Assembly: GCA_017548925.1 (NCBI GenBank)
Contig: JAFYYX010000001.1
Span: forward strand, 610,852 to 674,851
Direction: 5' to 3'
Origin: Bacilli bacterium
Lineage (GTDB): Bacteria; Bacillota_I; Bacilli_A; RF39; UBA660
DNA length: 64,000 nt
Within the stretch, counting starts at the first letter, position 1; each line of letters opens with the position of its first letter. The notes beneath the pieces are model-generated. The model had not been told where the DNA came from, did no database searches, and saw only the letters and a list, made by a program, of their open reading frames with translations. A program made the translations under genes and the position numbers. Shown here one piece after another: positions 27,705-36,065 of the stretch.

Positions 27705-28673
27705 ATGGGAAGAGACGGAATTTATACAGAGAAAGATATCATAAGTATTTGTGAAGACTTTCTTGAAAGAAAATATGAATTAAAAGAAAAAGGTGCTATA
27801 GAAGGTATAGAACTTGATTATCACATTACAAGAGAAGCAGTATATGGATGGTTACAAATATACTTTCCAGACTATAAAACTATGGCTAAAAAACCAAAAG
27901 AAGTTAAAAAAGTAGTTAAAAAAGAAACTGTACAAACTGTTAAATATGATAAGAATAATCTTGAAAAATTATTCTATTATGATGAAGTTTATACTGAAAA
28001 CAAAGATAAATCAAAAGATATAGAAATAAGAAAATTCTATACTAATGTTTTAAAAGTTGCTGATGGTGTTAATTTAGATGAAGAAGATGCTAAAAAAGAA
28101 TTAGATAAACTATTTGAATTATTAACTACAGATACATTTAAAACAAGATATGGTAGAGATTTTACTTTAGTAGATATGTACTTAACTACAAACTTAAGTA
28201 TTAATGACTTACTTAAAAATTACTATGGATATATGGATAATGTACAAAGAAATGCATTCCTTGAATTTATTGCAAAACAAATTAAACTTGTAGATAATCC
28301 TCAATATAGAAATCATGATATTTTAAGTAAATTAACTATATCAAGAAGATTCTCAGCTCCAGTTAAGAAAAATATAAATAAAATCATTAATTTAGATTCA
28401 ATTAAATATAATGGTATTAATGCAACTACAGAAGATGCAGTTGATGCATATTTATATTTTGAAGAACTAAATAGTAAGTACGGAGTTAAATATGATGATA
28501 TATCTTTTCATATAGTATTTAGAGAATATATGAATGCTAAAAAGAATAATATATATCCAAAAGTATTCGATGCTGTTGCTATAGACTATAAAGATGAACT
28601 AGATAAGTTATCACATGTAGTTGATAGATCAAAATGTAGTAGAGTACTTACTAGAAGAGAAAAAAATAAATAA
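27705..28673 (+). CDS. Hypothetical soluble protein with Arg-rich tail
   Basis: This 322-residue protein is unrecognised. The first 70 residues (TEKDIISICEDFLERKYEL through AVYGWLQIYFPDY) look like a small helical DNA- or protein-binding module, followed by a Lys/Val-rich linker (about 66-80) and a helical domain. It ends in SRVLTRREKNK, related to the RTR tails of other hypotheticals here. A promoter of the TTGACA-TGTTCG family and an AAGGGGG ribosome binding site precede it. No catalytic motif is visible. Confidence 0.75.
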   Translation: MGRDGIYTEKDIISICEDFLERKYELKEKGAIEGIELDYHITREAVYGWLQIYFPDYKTMAKKPKEVKKVVKKETVQTVKYDKNNLEKLFYYDEVYTENKDKSKDIEIRKFYTNVLKVADGVNLDEEDAKKELDKLFELLTTDTFKTRYGRDFTLVDMYLTTNLSINDLLKNYYGYMDNVQRNAFLEFIAKQIKLVDNPQYRNHDILSKLTISRRFSAPVKKNINKIINLDSIKYNGINATTEDAVDAYLYFEELNSKYGVKYDDISFHIVFREYMNAKKNNIYPKVFDAVAIDYKDELDKLSHVVDRSKCSRVLTRREKNK

Positions 28674-28699
28674 TAGCTTAAAAAGCTATTATTTTTTCT
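28672..28699 (+). terminator. Rho-independent terminator
   Basis: An 8-bp stem (28672-28679 with 28683-28690) overlapping the stop codon, followed by T6. Confidence 0.85.
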
Positions 28700-28720
28700 T
28701 TTTAAAATATATACATTTTC

Positions 28721-28750
28721 TTGACAACAATTTGATAACTATAATATAAT
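28721..28750 (+). promoter_or_regulatory. Promoter of HTH gene
   Basis: TTGACA 28721-28726, an 18-base spacer and TATAAT 28745-28750; a second TATAAT overlaps at 28740. Confidence 0.7.
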
Positions 28751-28783
28751 TATATTGTAAATTAATAGATAGGAAGTGCTTAT

Positions 28784-29560
28784 ATGAATAAGTTAAATGA
28801 TCTTTTACAAGAACTAGGAGTATCTAAAGTAAGACTTGCTAAATACCTTGGTGTATCTAGACAAATGGTATATAACTATTTAGAATTAAATGATATTAAT
28901 AAATGGCCTAAAGAAAAGAAAATCCTTTTATTTAAACTTTTAGATATTAATGATGGTGATGATGGTACTATTGGCGGAATCAATGTTACTACTGAATATT
29001 TAATGGATGTAGAAAATAGACTAAACCAAGGAGTTAAAAATGCATCTGATTTAGATAGTTATTTTGATTTAAAAGGTTTATCTAAAGAAGAACAAAATCT
29101 ATTAATAGATATTACATATTTATTAAAAGAAAGACTTCTAGATGAAAAAAATAAAAAAGAAAATACTGCATCTACAACTTATTTATATCATTTACTACAA
29201 TCTATTGATAATGTTCCTGAAATTAACTATTTCTTTGGTTATATTAGTAAAATTACAGGATTTATTAAACATGATGAATATAAATTTGATGAAGATAAAC
29301 AATTTATCTTTGAAGGTATTTTATATTCAGCATTAAATCTATACAATAATGGTGGTGCATCTAGATCTAAAGTTGCTGATACTCATGAAAAATTTGTTCA
29401 AGAAATTGAAAGAAGAAATGAAGAAAAATTAACTCGAACTCAACAACTTAATACTTACAAAGTACAAGCTCTAAGAGAACTTGGATATGATAAAATTACA
29501 GCTGATAATTATGAAGAATTTATTGAAAAATTAGCTGAAATCGAATCTAGATATTTATAA
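28784..29560 (+). CDS. Cro/CI-type HTH protein with a helical C-terminal domain
   Basis: This 258-residue protein has an N-terminal helix-turn-helix (residues about 3-45: LNDLLQELGVSKVRLAKYLGVSRQ is the HTH core). A long, acidic, mostly helical part without a recognised domain follows. A C-terminal segment (RTQQLNTYKVQALRELGYDKIT) could be a coiled coil. It is probably a DNA-binding regulator and could be a candidate controller of neighbouring promoters, but no target is shown. It has its own promoter and terminator. Confidence 0.75.
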   Translation: MNKLNDLLQELGVSKVRLAKYLGVSRQMVYNYLELNDINKWPKEKKILLFKLLDINDGDDGTIGGINVTTEYLMDVENRLNQGVKNASDLDSYFDLKGLSKEEQNLLIDITYLLKERLLDEKNKKENTASTTYLYHLLQSIDNVPEINYFFGYISKITGFIKHDEYKFDEDKQFIFEGILYSALNLYNNGGASRSKVADTHEKFVQEIERRNEEKLTRTQQLNTYKVQALRELGYDKITADNYEEFIEKLAEIESRYL

Positions 29561-29576
29561 TTAACAATATAAATTT

Positions 29577-29606
29577 AAAGCAACACATATGTGTTGCTTT
29601 TTTATA
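29577..29606 (+). terminator. Rho-independent terminator
   Basis: A perfectly palindromic 24-base stem (AAAGCAACACAT and its complement, 29578-29601) followed by T run. Confidence 0.9.
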
Positions 29607-29658
29607 TCTATTTATATATAATAGGTATTACACTTTTTTAAAAACTTTAGGAGGTTTT

Positions 29659-30249
29659 ATGGCAAAAAGATCAGTTGGAGAAACAATTATAGACGCAATT
29701 ATTTGTGGTACAGTATTTGGTATAACAAGTTCATGTGTTAGATCATGTCAAAACAAAAATGATATGAAAAAATATTATGCAGAATCGCAAAATAATACTA
29801 GTGTTGCAGTAATTATCGATGGAAAACTTTATATGTATAATAATCCATCAGATATGAATTTTATGCCAAATGATGCATATTTAAATAAATCATTTAATAA
29901 AGAAAATAACAGTGGGGGAGTAAATGATTCAATAAAAGATATTAAAGATGAATACGGTAACGCAGATATCGTAGTTATGCATACTACTGATATTGAATAT
30001 AGTATTAATTATCTAGATAATAAAACGATGATTATATATACATATAATGAAGATGAATATAGAAGAGAAATGCTTACTAAATACATCTTATCAAATATAT
30101 CTTTAGATGAAGAAAATAACATTATTTTTAATAAAGATGATATTTCATATGATGGATATAAGAATTTTAAAAACAACATATTAAAAAATAGTGACGTAGA
30201 TATTAAAATAGAACAAACACAAAGAACACGTTCAGTAGTAGAAAATTAA
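29659..30249 (+). CDS. Hypothetical protein with N-terminal hydrophobic segment and RTR tail
   Basis: This 196-residue protein has a short hydrophobic, Cys-containing N-terminal segment (IIDAIICGTVFGITSSC, about 10-26) and a charged, Asn/Asp-rich soluble remainder. It is unrecognised. It ends QTQRTRSVVEN, so the RTR tripeptide lies in the last nine residues. A strong TAGGAGG ribosome binding site precedes the ATG. The next gene starts 22 bases later and is probably cotranscribed. Confidence 0.7.
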   Translation: MAKRSVGETIIDAIICGTVFGITSSCVRSCQNKNDMKKYYAESQNNTSVAVIIDGKLYMYNNPSDMNFMPNDAYLNKSFNKENNSGGVNDSIKDIKDEYGNADIVVMHTTDIEYSINYLDNKTMIIYTYNEDEYRREMLTKYILSNISLDEENNIIFNKDDISYDGYKNFKNNILKNSDVDIKIEQTQRTRSVVEN

Positions 30250-30271
30250 AAAGTAGGGGAGTAGAAGAATT

Positions 30272-31078
30272 ATGGATATGAATAAAGTAAATGAAATAAT
30301 TACTAAACATAATGAAAAATTAGATGCTATGACTGAAGAGGAGAGAGTAGCATACTATGAAAGTTTTGGTCTTACCATAGATCCAAACGCAAAAGATGAA
30401 GAAAAACATTTTGATAGAATTATTAATGAAGAATATGTAAAAAGAAGATTAAGAAATGGTGAAATGAGATTAGTTGATTATCATGAAGCTGTTCAAAAAG
30501 ATTTAAATTGTATTAAAGCAGCATTAGAGGGTAGTAGTGTTAATTATGAAGATATCCCAGAAGATATAAAGAGTAAAAAATGGGTAGCTAATGCATATTA
30601 CACAGGATATATTAAAGATCAAGAAAAAGAAGATCAAGAAGCATCAAAATATTTAACTTATATTCCTGATGAAGTAGAAACATCTTATAATTATGAAGAA
30701 CTTATACTCGATGCAGAAGAAGATGCTGCATGGAATGAATATAGAGAAACAAAAAGAATTCAAGAAGAAATTAATGAATCTTGGAAAGAATATGAAAGAG
30801 AAAACATTAAAAATCAATCATTATATCCAGAATATGTTTTAGTACAAAATGCAGTATATTATGCAAAAGAAAACAAAGAAAATGTACTAAATACAATTAT
30901 TGATGTAGTAAGTGAATTAGATAATTTTGAATACTATTGTTTAAAAGAAGATTTAACAAATGCATATGATAGCTTAGCAATTGAATTTCTTGGATTAAAT
31001 GATTATTTAGATGCACTATCTATTGATAATTTAATTGATCAAGAAAGAAAAAATATTAGAGAAAGAATAAAAAAATAA
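30272..31078 (+). CDS. Hypothetical acidic helical protein
   Basis: This 268-residue protein is highly charged, with many Glu and Lys residues and predicted long helices, including a probable coiled coil at about 140-190 (EEDAAWNEYRETKRIQEE region). It is unrecognised. Its C-terminus is basic (RKNIRERIKK). It lies 22 bases downstream of the RTR-tailed gene, preceded by GGGGAG. No enzymatic motif is seen. Confidence 0.7.
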   Translation: MDMNKVNEIITKHNEKLDAMTEEERVAYYESFGLTIDPNAKDEEKHFDRIINEEYVKRRLRNGEMRLVDYHEAVQKDLNCIKAALEGSSVNYEDIPEDIKSKKWVANAYYTGYIKDQEKEDQEASKYLTYIPDEVETSYNYEELILDAEEDAAWNEYRETKRIQEEINESWKEYERENIKNQSLYPEYVLVQNAVYYAKENKENVLNTIIDVVSELDNFEYYCLKEDLTNAYDSLAIEFLGLNDYLDALSIDNLIDQERKNIRERIKK

Positions 31079-31198
31079 TATATATTTTATATAGTATTAG
31101 TTCAGCTTAACACTTGCAATACTATACTATTAATATATAGTAGTAAATATATATTTAATTAAAATATAAAATAGTTATATATATAAGATAAATAAATT

Positions 31199-31233
31199 AA
31201 ATCTAGATAAAAAATATCTAGATTTTTTATTTA
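31199..31233 (+). terminator. Rho-independent terminator
   Basis: Stem AATCTAGATA with TATCTAGATT and T6. The rest of 31079-31247 is AT-rich, with a weak inverted repeat around 31125-31145 and no ORF that I can support. Confidence 0.85.
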
Positions 31234-31247
31234 AAATTTTTTTAAAT

Positions 31248-31991
31248 TTATATAATTAATTTATTAATTAAAAATATTATTAATCCTATAGATAATCCTA
31301 CAGTTATATATTTTTTATTTTTATCTTTAATTTTAGGAAAAATCTCTTCTACAGCAATTAGAATCATCAAAAGTGCTACACTTATAAAAATATACCCGAT
31401 GTAGGATACATCATTTATTTTATTTTTAAGTAAAAATAAAGAGAAAAACGCTCCTAGAGGTTCTCCTATAGCAGCTATAAAAACATATATACTTGCCCTC
31501 TTTCTTGATTTTGTTGAAAAATAAATAGGTAGGGCGATCAAAATTCCTTCAGGAATATTATGTATAATTATACTTGTTGTAATTTTTAATCCTAAATTTA
31601 AATTATAATTTGTTGTAATACATGAAATTATACCTTCTGGTATATTATGAAGAAGTAAACTTATCATACTTATAACCCCTAAAAAATATAACTTCCCCTT
31701 CTCTACTTTGTTTTTGCTCATTTTATGGCTTATTTTTAAAAATATATAAATAATAGTATAATTAACCATAATATATAGAAAAACGTCTAAAAAGGGCTTA
31801 TTTTGCAGTATTTTAAGTGATTCTGGAAATAGATCTAATAAACTTATTAAAATAAGCATTATAAATGACATACTAAGTGAAATTGTAAGGTATTTATCTA
31901 TGTTTTTATTACTTTTTATATTAAAAGTAAATAGTAATCCAGATAGTGTTGTAAAACCAGCTATAATTGATAATATTAATCCTTTATTCAT
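31248..31991 (-). CDS. ZIP-family divalent metal transporter
   Basis: This 247-residue protein has about eight membrane helices. It carries the ZIP signature HNIPEG twice (at about residues 114 and 144), the latter in helix 4/5 with the metal-binding His, and GEPLGAFF in helix 5. ZIP proteins import zinc, iron or manganese into the cytoplasm. A short variable region is present between helices 3 and 4 (KNKVEKGK). Convergent to the upstream hypotheticals. The metal cannot be assigned from sequence. Confidence 0.88.
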   Translation of the reverse strand: MNKGLILSIIAGFTTLSGLLFTFNIKSNKNIDKYLTISLSMSFIMLILISLLDLFPESLKILQNKPFLDVFLYIMVNYTIIYIFLKISHKMSKNKVEKGKLYFLGVISMISLLLHNIPEGIISCITTNYNLNLGLKITTSIIIHNIPEGILIALPIYFSTKSRKRASIYVFIAAIGEPLGAFFSLFLLKNKINDVSYIGYIFISVALLMILIAVEEIFPKIKDKNKKYITVGLSIGLIIFLINKLII

Positions 31992-32010
31992 AATAAATAA
32001 TATTAAAAAT

Positions 32011-32039
32011 AAAAAGATTAATGATAATAATCATTAATC
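32011..32039 (-). terminator. Terminator of the two small hypotheticals
   Basis: Minus-strand stem GATTAATGAT with ATCATTAATC (32030-32039 with 32016-32025) followed by T5; it overlaps the stop codon of the 85-residue gene. Confidence 0.8.
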
Positions 32040-32291
32040 CCTACTTGGTCCACTATTTTCCATTCTCTTTTGAATATTATTTTTAATAGAAACTATTAAA
32101 AATTCTAATTTAATTATATTATTTGTACTACTATCAGATTTTTTGTGCTGTATATAAGATTTAAGTATTAATAAATCACTTACATCTATACAATCTAAAT
32201 ATTGTTCTATTTTATTAGAATTTATTTTTAATAAATAAGAATAATAAATTTTTATCCTTTTTAAATCCTTTTTAGTAAATTCATTACTCAT
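32034..32291 (-). CDS. Small hypothetical helical protein, paralogue of its neighbour
   Basis: This 85-residue protein is unrecognised. It shares with the adjacent 101-residue protein an N-terminal YY-containing helix and the block EQYLDCIDVSDLLILKSYI, matching KEYLESVESNDLYLLKNYI. It ends NSGPSRD. It follows the paralogue by 13 bases in the same operon. Confidence 0.65.
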   Translation of the reverse strand: MSNEFTKKDLKRIKIYYSYLLKINSNKIEQYLDCIDVSDLLILKSYIQHKKSDSSTNNIIKLEFLIVSIKNNIQKRMENSGPSRD

Positions 32292-32304
32292 TTATTATAT
32301 TCTC

Positions 32305-32610
32305 CTACTCTTTAATTCTTTTTGCTTCTAATCTTTCTTCTAAAATAATATCTATAATATCAATTAAATAATTATTTTTGCATGCAACTTTAATTGGATC
32401 AGTAATACCTTTGATACTCCATGGTGACTGAACTTCACTAATATAATTTTTAAGCAAATATAAGTCATTAGATTCAACAGATTCTAAATATTCTTTTATT
32501 TGATCAGCTTTACTATACTCTTCTAAATTTATATCAGCATCAATCATATTATTAACAATATTATAATAATACTCTATTCTCTTTTTAAGAGTATCTTCAC
32601 TATACTTCAT
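32305..32610 (-). CDS. Small hypothetical helical protein, paralogue of its neighbour
   Basis: This 101-residue protein is unrecognised; it is the first gene of a two-gene operon of paralogues. ATG 32610 is preferred over the in-frame ATG at 32619 because it lies nine bases after AGGGGATG, a good ribosome binding site. Its promoter shares its -35 region with a divergent small-RNA promoter. The helix motif L-x2-V-x3-DL-x2-LK-x-Y resembles segments of larger hypotheticals at 33.1 and 33.9 kb. Confidence 0.65.
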   Translation of the reverse strand: MKYSEDTLKKRIEYYYNIVNNMIDADINLEEYSKADQIKEYLESVESNDLYLLKNYISEVQSPWSIKGITDPIKVACKNNYLIDIIDIILEERLEAKRIKE

Positions 32611-32636
32611 AAGAGTCATCCCCTAATTGAGCATAT

Positions 32637-32665
32637 ATTATATATTAAATAATTTTATTTGACAA
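32637..32665 (-). promoter_or_regulatory. Promoter of 32305 operon, -35 shared with a divergent promoter
   Basis: On the minus strand TTGTCA (32660-32665), a 17-base spacer and TATAAT (32637-32642). Its -35 overlaps by five bases the -35 of the plus-strand promoter at 32659-32687. Confidence 0.75.
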
Positions 32666-32687
32666 TATAATATATTTAACATATACT
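32659..32687 (+). promoter_or_regulatory. Promoter of a small RNA
   Basis: Consensus TTGACA 32659-32664, a 17-base spacer and TATACT 32682-32687, giving a start near 32693-32694. Confidence 0.75.
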
Positions 32688-32692
32688 TTATG

Positions 32693-32738
32693 AAAGAGGC
32701 TTTCCTTGCCCGAATGGGCTTGGGACACCCCTTTTTTT
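32693..32738 (+). ncRNA. Candidate GC-rich small RNA of about 45 nt
   Basis: Immediately after the promoter is a stretch that is strikingly GC-rich for this genome. It can form three hairpins: GAAAG-AGG-CTTTC, GCCC-GAAT-GGGC and a final GGG-ACAC-CCC followed by T7, which is a short intrinsic terminator. No start codon with a ribosome binding site is present. Pyrimidine-rich CTTTCCTT and the C-rich terminal stem are complementary to AGGGG-type ribosome binding sites common in this window. I do not recognise the family. Confidence 0.6.
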
Positions 32739-32974
32739 AATAATTTTTATATTTTTTTATCTCGTATTAAAACTTTGTGAGATCTATTTTTTTGGTTGAT
32801 TTAGATAACCACTCTTTTGTTACATCTTCATAACACTTTTTATCGATTATTTTGATCATATTAGATGTCATAGTTTTATAGTATACATTAAGTAAACAGT
32901 GTTATCAATAAAATTTACAATAATTTCCATATTATTATTTATTTATATGTAAATAATAACTATAGGAGGTAAAA
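32739..32974. other. Mostly non-coding gap with a doubtful minus-strand ORF and AT-rich inverted repeat
   Basis: A 34-codon minus-strand frame (32767-32871, MTSNMIKIIDKKCYEDVTKE start) has no ribosome binding site and is probably a remnant or chance. At about 32931-32959 a 10-bp perfect A/T inverted repeat (TTATTATTTA with TAAATAATAA) lies just upstream of the AGGAGGT site of the small plus-strand gene and could be an operator or leader hairpin. Confidence 0.35.
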
Positions 32975-33067
32975 ATGAAAAATAAATCAAGAGAAAAACA
33001 AAATATGAACAACATGAATAAATCAAATGAAAAACAATCTTCAAAGAATAAAAATAACTGTAAATAA
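32975..33067 (+). CDS. 30-residue Lys/Asn-rich peptide
   Basis: The peptide starts MKNKSREKQNMNNMNKSNEK and is made almost entirely of Lys, Asn, Ser, Glu and Gln with one Cys near the end. Evidence for translation is a near-perfect ribosome binding site (AGGAGGT, five bases before the ATG) and a terminator right after the stop. It has no hydrophobic segment. The composition recalls small spore or nucleic-acid-binding peptides, but no family is recognised. Confidence 0.6.
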   Translation: MKNKSREKQNMNNMNKSNEKQSSKNKNNCK

Positions 33068-33070
33068 TCA

Positions 33071-33097
33071 AAAAAAGTAGGTTTCCCCTACTTTTTT
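33071..33097. terminator. Bidirectional terminator
   Basis: Stem AAAAAAGTAGG with CCTACTTTTTT around a 5-base loop; serves the small peptide gene on the plus strand and the convergent 33096 gene on the minus strand. Confidence 0.85.
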
Positions 33098-33875
33098 ATT
33101 TTTTACTTCTTTTTCTTTTAGATGGATCATTTTCCTTTAATTTTTCATAATAAGCCTCAGCAATTGAATAATACGTATCTAAATGTTTAGCATAATCTTC
33201 TTTATTATCAATATCTAAAGATACATGAAGTTCAATTAAATCTACTTTTGCTTTAGCATATGCTTTTAAGCATGTAAGTTGATCTAGAGAATATCTTTGT
33301 AAATTATCATTTAAATCTAAAAAATTAAATACTTCACTATAATGACAGTTATCATCAGTATATTCAAGTAGATCATATATAACTTTATATAATCCTGATG
33401 TAAATCCTTTTGAGAAAGTTTCAACATATTTATCAAAACTTTCTTTATTCATTTTCATTACATTAATACATGTATTTAAATATAAATATTCTTCATCAAG
33501 TACTTCTGTATATAAAATAGAACCATCTATTTTAGTTTTACAATCTTCATAATAAATAGATCTATCTTCTCTTTCAACAGGTAGAACATAATGATCTATA
33601 TTTTTAGGATAAACTTCATTTACTAAAACATCATTAACATATTCTAAAAAAGAAAGATCTTGAGTTGCAAGCAATTTATTAACTCTTTTAGAACATGCTA
33701 TAGGTAAATTAGCTCCCATAACATTATATTTAAGTGCTCCAAGTATTCCATTAGCTGATTTATCTAAATCTATGGTATTTACTTTATTATTTAATTTTCT
33801 TTTATATTCATAATAATTAAGCAAATCTTGGGCATCAAAACAAGCATCCATATCAATATCTTTATATGATTTCAT
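33096..33875 (-). CDS. Hypothetical soluble protein with basic KRKR tail
   Basis: This 259-residue protein is unrecognised; it is mixed helical, with no signal or membrane segment. The helix block LQRYSLDQLTCLKAYAKAK resembles a segment of the neighbouring 276-residue protein (LSEYSLPQLNRFIFYVESL). It ends NDPSKRKRSKK, one of the Arg/Lys tails seen on hypotheticals across the window. It follows the 33909 gene by 33 bases with a TAGGAG ribosome binding site, forming a two-gene operon. Confidence 0.7.
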   Translation of the reverse strand: MKSYKDIDMDACFDAQDLLNYYEYKRKLNNKVNTIDLDKSANGILGALKYNVMGANLPIACSKRVNKLLATQDLSFLEYVNDVLVNEVYPKNIDHYVLPVEREDRSIYYEDCKTKIDGSILYTEVLDEEYLYLNTCINVMKMNKESFDKYVETFSKGFTSGLYKVIYDLLEYTDDNCHYSEVFNFLDLNDNLQRYSLDQLTCLKAYAKAKVDLIELHVSLDIDNKEDYAKHLDTYYSIAEAYYEKLKENDPSKRKRSKK

Positions 33876-33908
33876 AAATTATAACTCCTAATGTATAACT
33901 AATTAATT

Positions 33909-34739
33909 TTAATTATTATTTCTAGTTCTAGCATTATCATCATCTGTTTTGCTATTATCTAAATCAATATTTTTTTTGCTATATATTTCTTCACGTAATT
34001 TTTCAGCAATGTTTCTAACTAAGAATGCTTTTTCAGCAACTTCATTAGAGTATATATCTTCTATATTAATCTTTAATTGTTGTTCAAAAACATCTTTAAT
34101 ATGTCTACCTTGATTAATTAGATCGCATAGTGATTCAACATAAAATATAAATCTATTAAGTTGTGGTAATGAGTACTCACTAAGCAAAATTTTTACATAA
34201 TGTTCAGCTTTATCTGAAACACCATAAAATTTTGAATTAAATGCATATTTATAAGTTGATCCTAAGAAATCTACAAATGAATACATTTCTTCAAATGAAT
34301 AAGTATCTTGTTCTGAAGGTATATCAAAATCTGATTCAATAATATTTTTACCAGTTTGATATGAGGTTTCTTTAAACAATTTTTCTTTAAAATAGTTATA
34401 ATAAGTTGCAAATAATATATATTGATGTAAATCAATGAACACTGTATTAATTGGATAAGCATTCACATCATTTTTAATGCTTTCTAACATAATTCCATCA
34501 TCAGTATATACAAAACCCTTACCTAAGTTGTTTTTGCAAAATTCAAATGCTTTTTCAGAGATTAAGCTTAATTGAAGATTTTTTTGTTGAAGTAAAAATT
34601 TTTCAAAGCTAGCAGTTTTTTCTCTTTCTTCCTCACCTGTTGAACTAGTAATAATGCCATATATATCTTTAAGACAACTTTCAGCATATTCTTTATACGT
34701 TCTACTAGTTCTATTAAACATATTTGGTCTTTCTTCCAT
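33909..34739 (-). CDS. Hypothetical soluble protein with RTR tail
   Basis: This 276-residue helical protein is unrecognised. After about residue 255 comes a disordered acidic stretch (DLDNSKTDDDN) and then ARTRNNN, so the RTR tripeptide is displayed on a flexible tail. It is the first gene of a two-gene operon and diverges from rarA. The start follows AAAAGGA by about ten bases. Confidence 0.7.
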   Translation of the reverse strand: MEERPNMFNRTSRTYKEYAESCLKDIYGIITSSTGEEEREKTASFEKFLLQQKNLQLSLISEKAFEFCKNNLGKGFVYTDDGIMLESIKNDVNAYPINTVFIDLHQYILFATYYNYFKEKLFKETSYQTGKNIIESDFDIPSEQDTYSFEEMYSFVDFLGSTYKYAFNSKFYGVSDKAEHYVKILLSEYSLPQLNRFIFYVESLCDLINQGRHIKDVFEQQLKINIEDIYSNEVAEKAFLVRNIAEKLREEIYSKKNIDLDNSKTDDDNARTRNNN

Positions 34740-34837
34740 GATAAACGAATCCTTTTCTAAATTAATTTGTATAGTTATTTATTATAATATATATAAATAT
34801 ATATAGTAAAGAAAAATTACTTTTTTACTTTAATATT

Positions 34838-34846
34838 TGTTATAAT
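34838..34846 (+). promoter_or_regulatory. Extended -10 promoter of rarA
   Basis: TGTTATAAT; transcription would start near 34853, downstream of the in-frame ATG at 34851, so translation must start at ATG 34863. Confidence 0.65.
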
Positions 34847-34862
34847 ATTTATGGTGGGTATA

Positions 34863-36065
34863 ATGGAATTACTAGCAAATGAACTAAGACCTAAAACCCT
34901 TGATGATATTCTTGGTCAAGAACATATCATTGGTAAAGGTAAAATCATAAATAATCTTATTAAAAATAAAAAAATGTTTTCCCTTATTTTATATGGAAAA
35001 CCAGGTATTGGTAAAACAACTATTGCACAGGTAATTGCTAATGAGTTAGAACTACCAGTAAGATTTTTAAATGCAGTAATTAATAATAAACAAGATTTTG
35101 ATATTGCTATAGCTGAAGCTAAAATGCAAGGTACCCTACTTTTAGTAGTAGATGAAATCCACCGCATGAATAAAGATAAACAAGATATCTTACTACCGCA
35201 TATAGAAAATGGAACTATTGTTTTAATAGGTCTTACTACTTCTAATCCATATCATAAAATAAACCCTGCTATAAGAAGTAGATGCCAAATCTTTGAACTT
35301 AAGAGTTTAGAACAAAAAGATATAATTAAAGGCATAAAAAAAGGTATAGAAAAACTACCTGGTATTAAAATAACAGATAAAGAAATAAAACATATAGCTG
35401 CCCTATCTAATGGAGATATAAGATCAGCTTATAATCTTTTAGAAATGGCATATTATGCAGATAATAAACATGAAATAACTGAAGAATTAATCAAAAAGAT
35501 TAATTCTAAACCAGTATATTTTCATGATAAAAATGAAACTGGACATTATGATTTACTAAGTGCTTTTCAAAAGTCAATTAGAGGATCAGATCCAGATGCT
35601 GCTATACACTATTTATCTAGGTTATTATTTGTTGGAGATTTAGATAGCATTTATCGAAGACTTTCTGTTATAGTATATGAAGACATAGGTTTAGCAAATC
35701 CATCACTTGGACCAAAATTATATGCTGCTATTCAAGCATCAGAATTAGTTGGAATGCCAGAATGTATTATTCCACTTGGTGAGGTAGTAATAGAAATGGC
35801 TCTATCTCCTAAATCAAATTCAGCATCATCAGCTATTTTAGCAGCATATGCAGATGTAGAAAAAGGAATTACTGGTGATATTCCAGAAAATATAAGAATT
35901 GATACAAAAACATATAAATACCCTCATGATTATCCAAAATCATGGGTAAAACAAGAATATATGCCTAAAAATTTAAAAAATAGAAAATATTATGAACCTA
36001 GATTTAATAAATATGAAGCTAGTTTATATAATGCTTATAAAGAAACGAGAGATGATATTAAATGA
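34863..36065 (+). CDS. rarA: Replication-associated recombination ATPase RarA (MgsA)
   Basis: This 400-residue AAA+ ATPase acts at stalled replication forks. It opens with the family motif LRPKTLDDILGQEHIIG, then Walker A GKPGIGKTT, Walker B VVDEIHRMNK, the sensor TTSNP and arginine finger in AIRSRC. The tetramerisation region LSAFQKSIRGSDPDAAIHYL and AYADVEKG complete it. The start is ATG 34863 after GGTGGG. Its TGA stop overlaps the gpsA start (ATGA), so the two are coupled. The position near tcdA and the 6S RNA matches the Bacillus yrvM-rarA order. Confidence 0.95.
   Translation: MELLANELRPKTLDDILGQEHIIGKGKIINNLIKNKKMFSLILYGKPGIGKTTIAQVIANELELPVRFLNAVINNKQDFDIAIAEAKMQGTLLLVVDEIHRMNKDKQDILLPHIENGTIVLIGLTTSNPYHKINPAIRSRCQIFELKSLEQKDIIKGIKKGIEKLPGIKITDKEIKHIAALSNGDIRSAYNLLEMAYYADNKHEITEELIKKINSKPVYFHDKNETGHYDLLSAFQKSIRGSDPDAAIHYLSRLLFVGDLDSIYRRLSVIVYEDIGLANPSLGPKLYAAIQASELVGMPECIIPLGEVVIEMALSPKSNSASSAILAAYADVEKGITGDIPENIRIDTKTYKYPHDYPKSWVKQEYMPKNLKNRKYYEPRFNKYEASLYNAYKETRDDIK

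Noticed and set aside
32693-32738. preQ1 or other short riboswitch
   Set aside because: No coding gene follows on the same strand within a usual leader distance, and the conserved preQ1 bases are missing.
32767-32871. Minus-strand 34-codon frame as a gene or gene remnant
   Set aside because: No ribosome binding site, no promoter and no recognisable similarity; kept only as a remark in the gap description.
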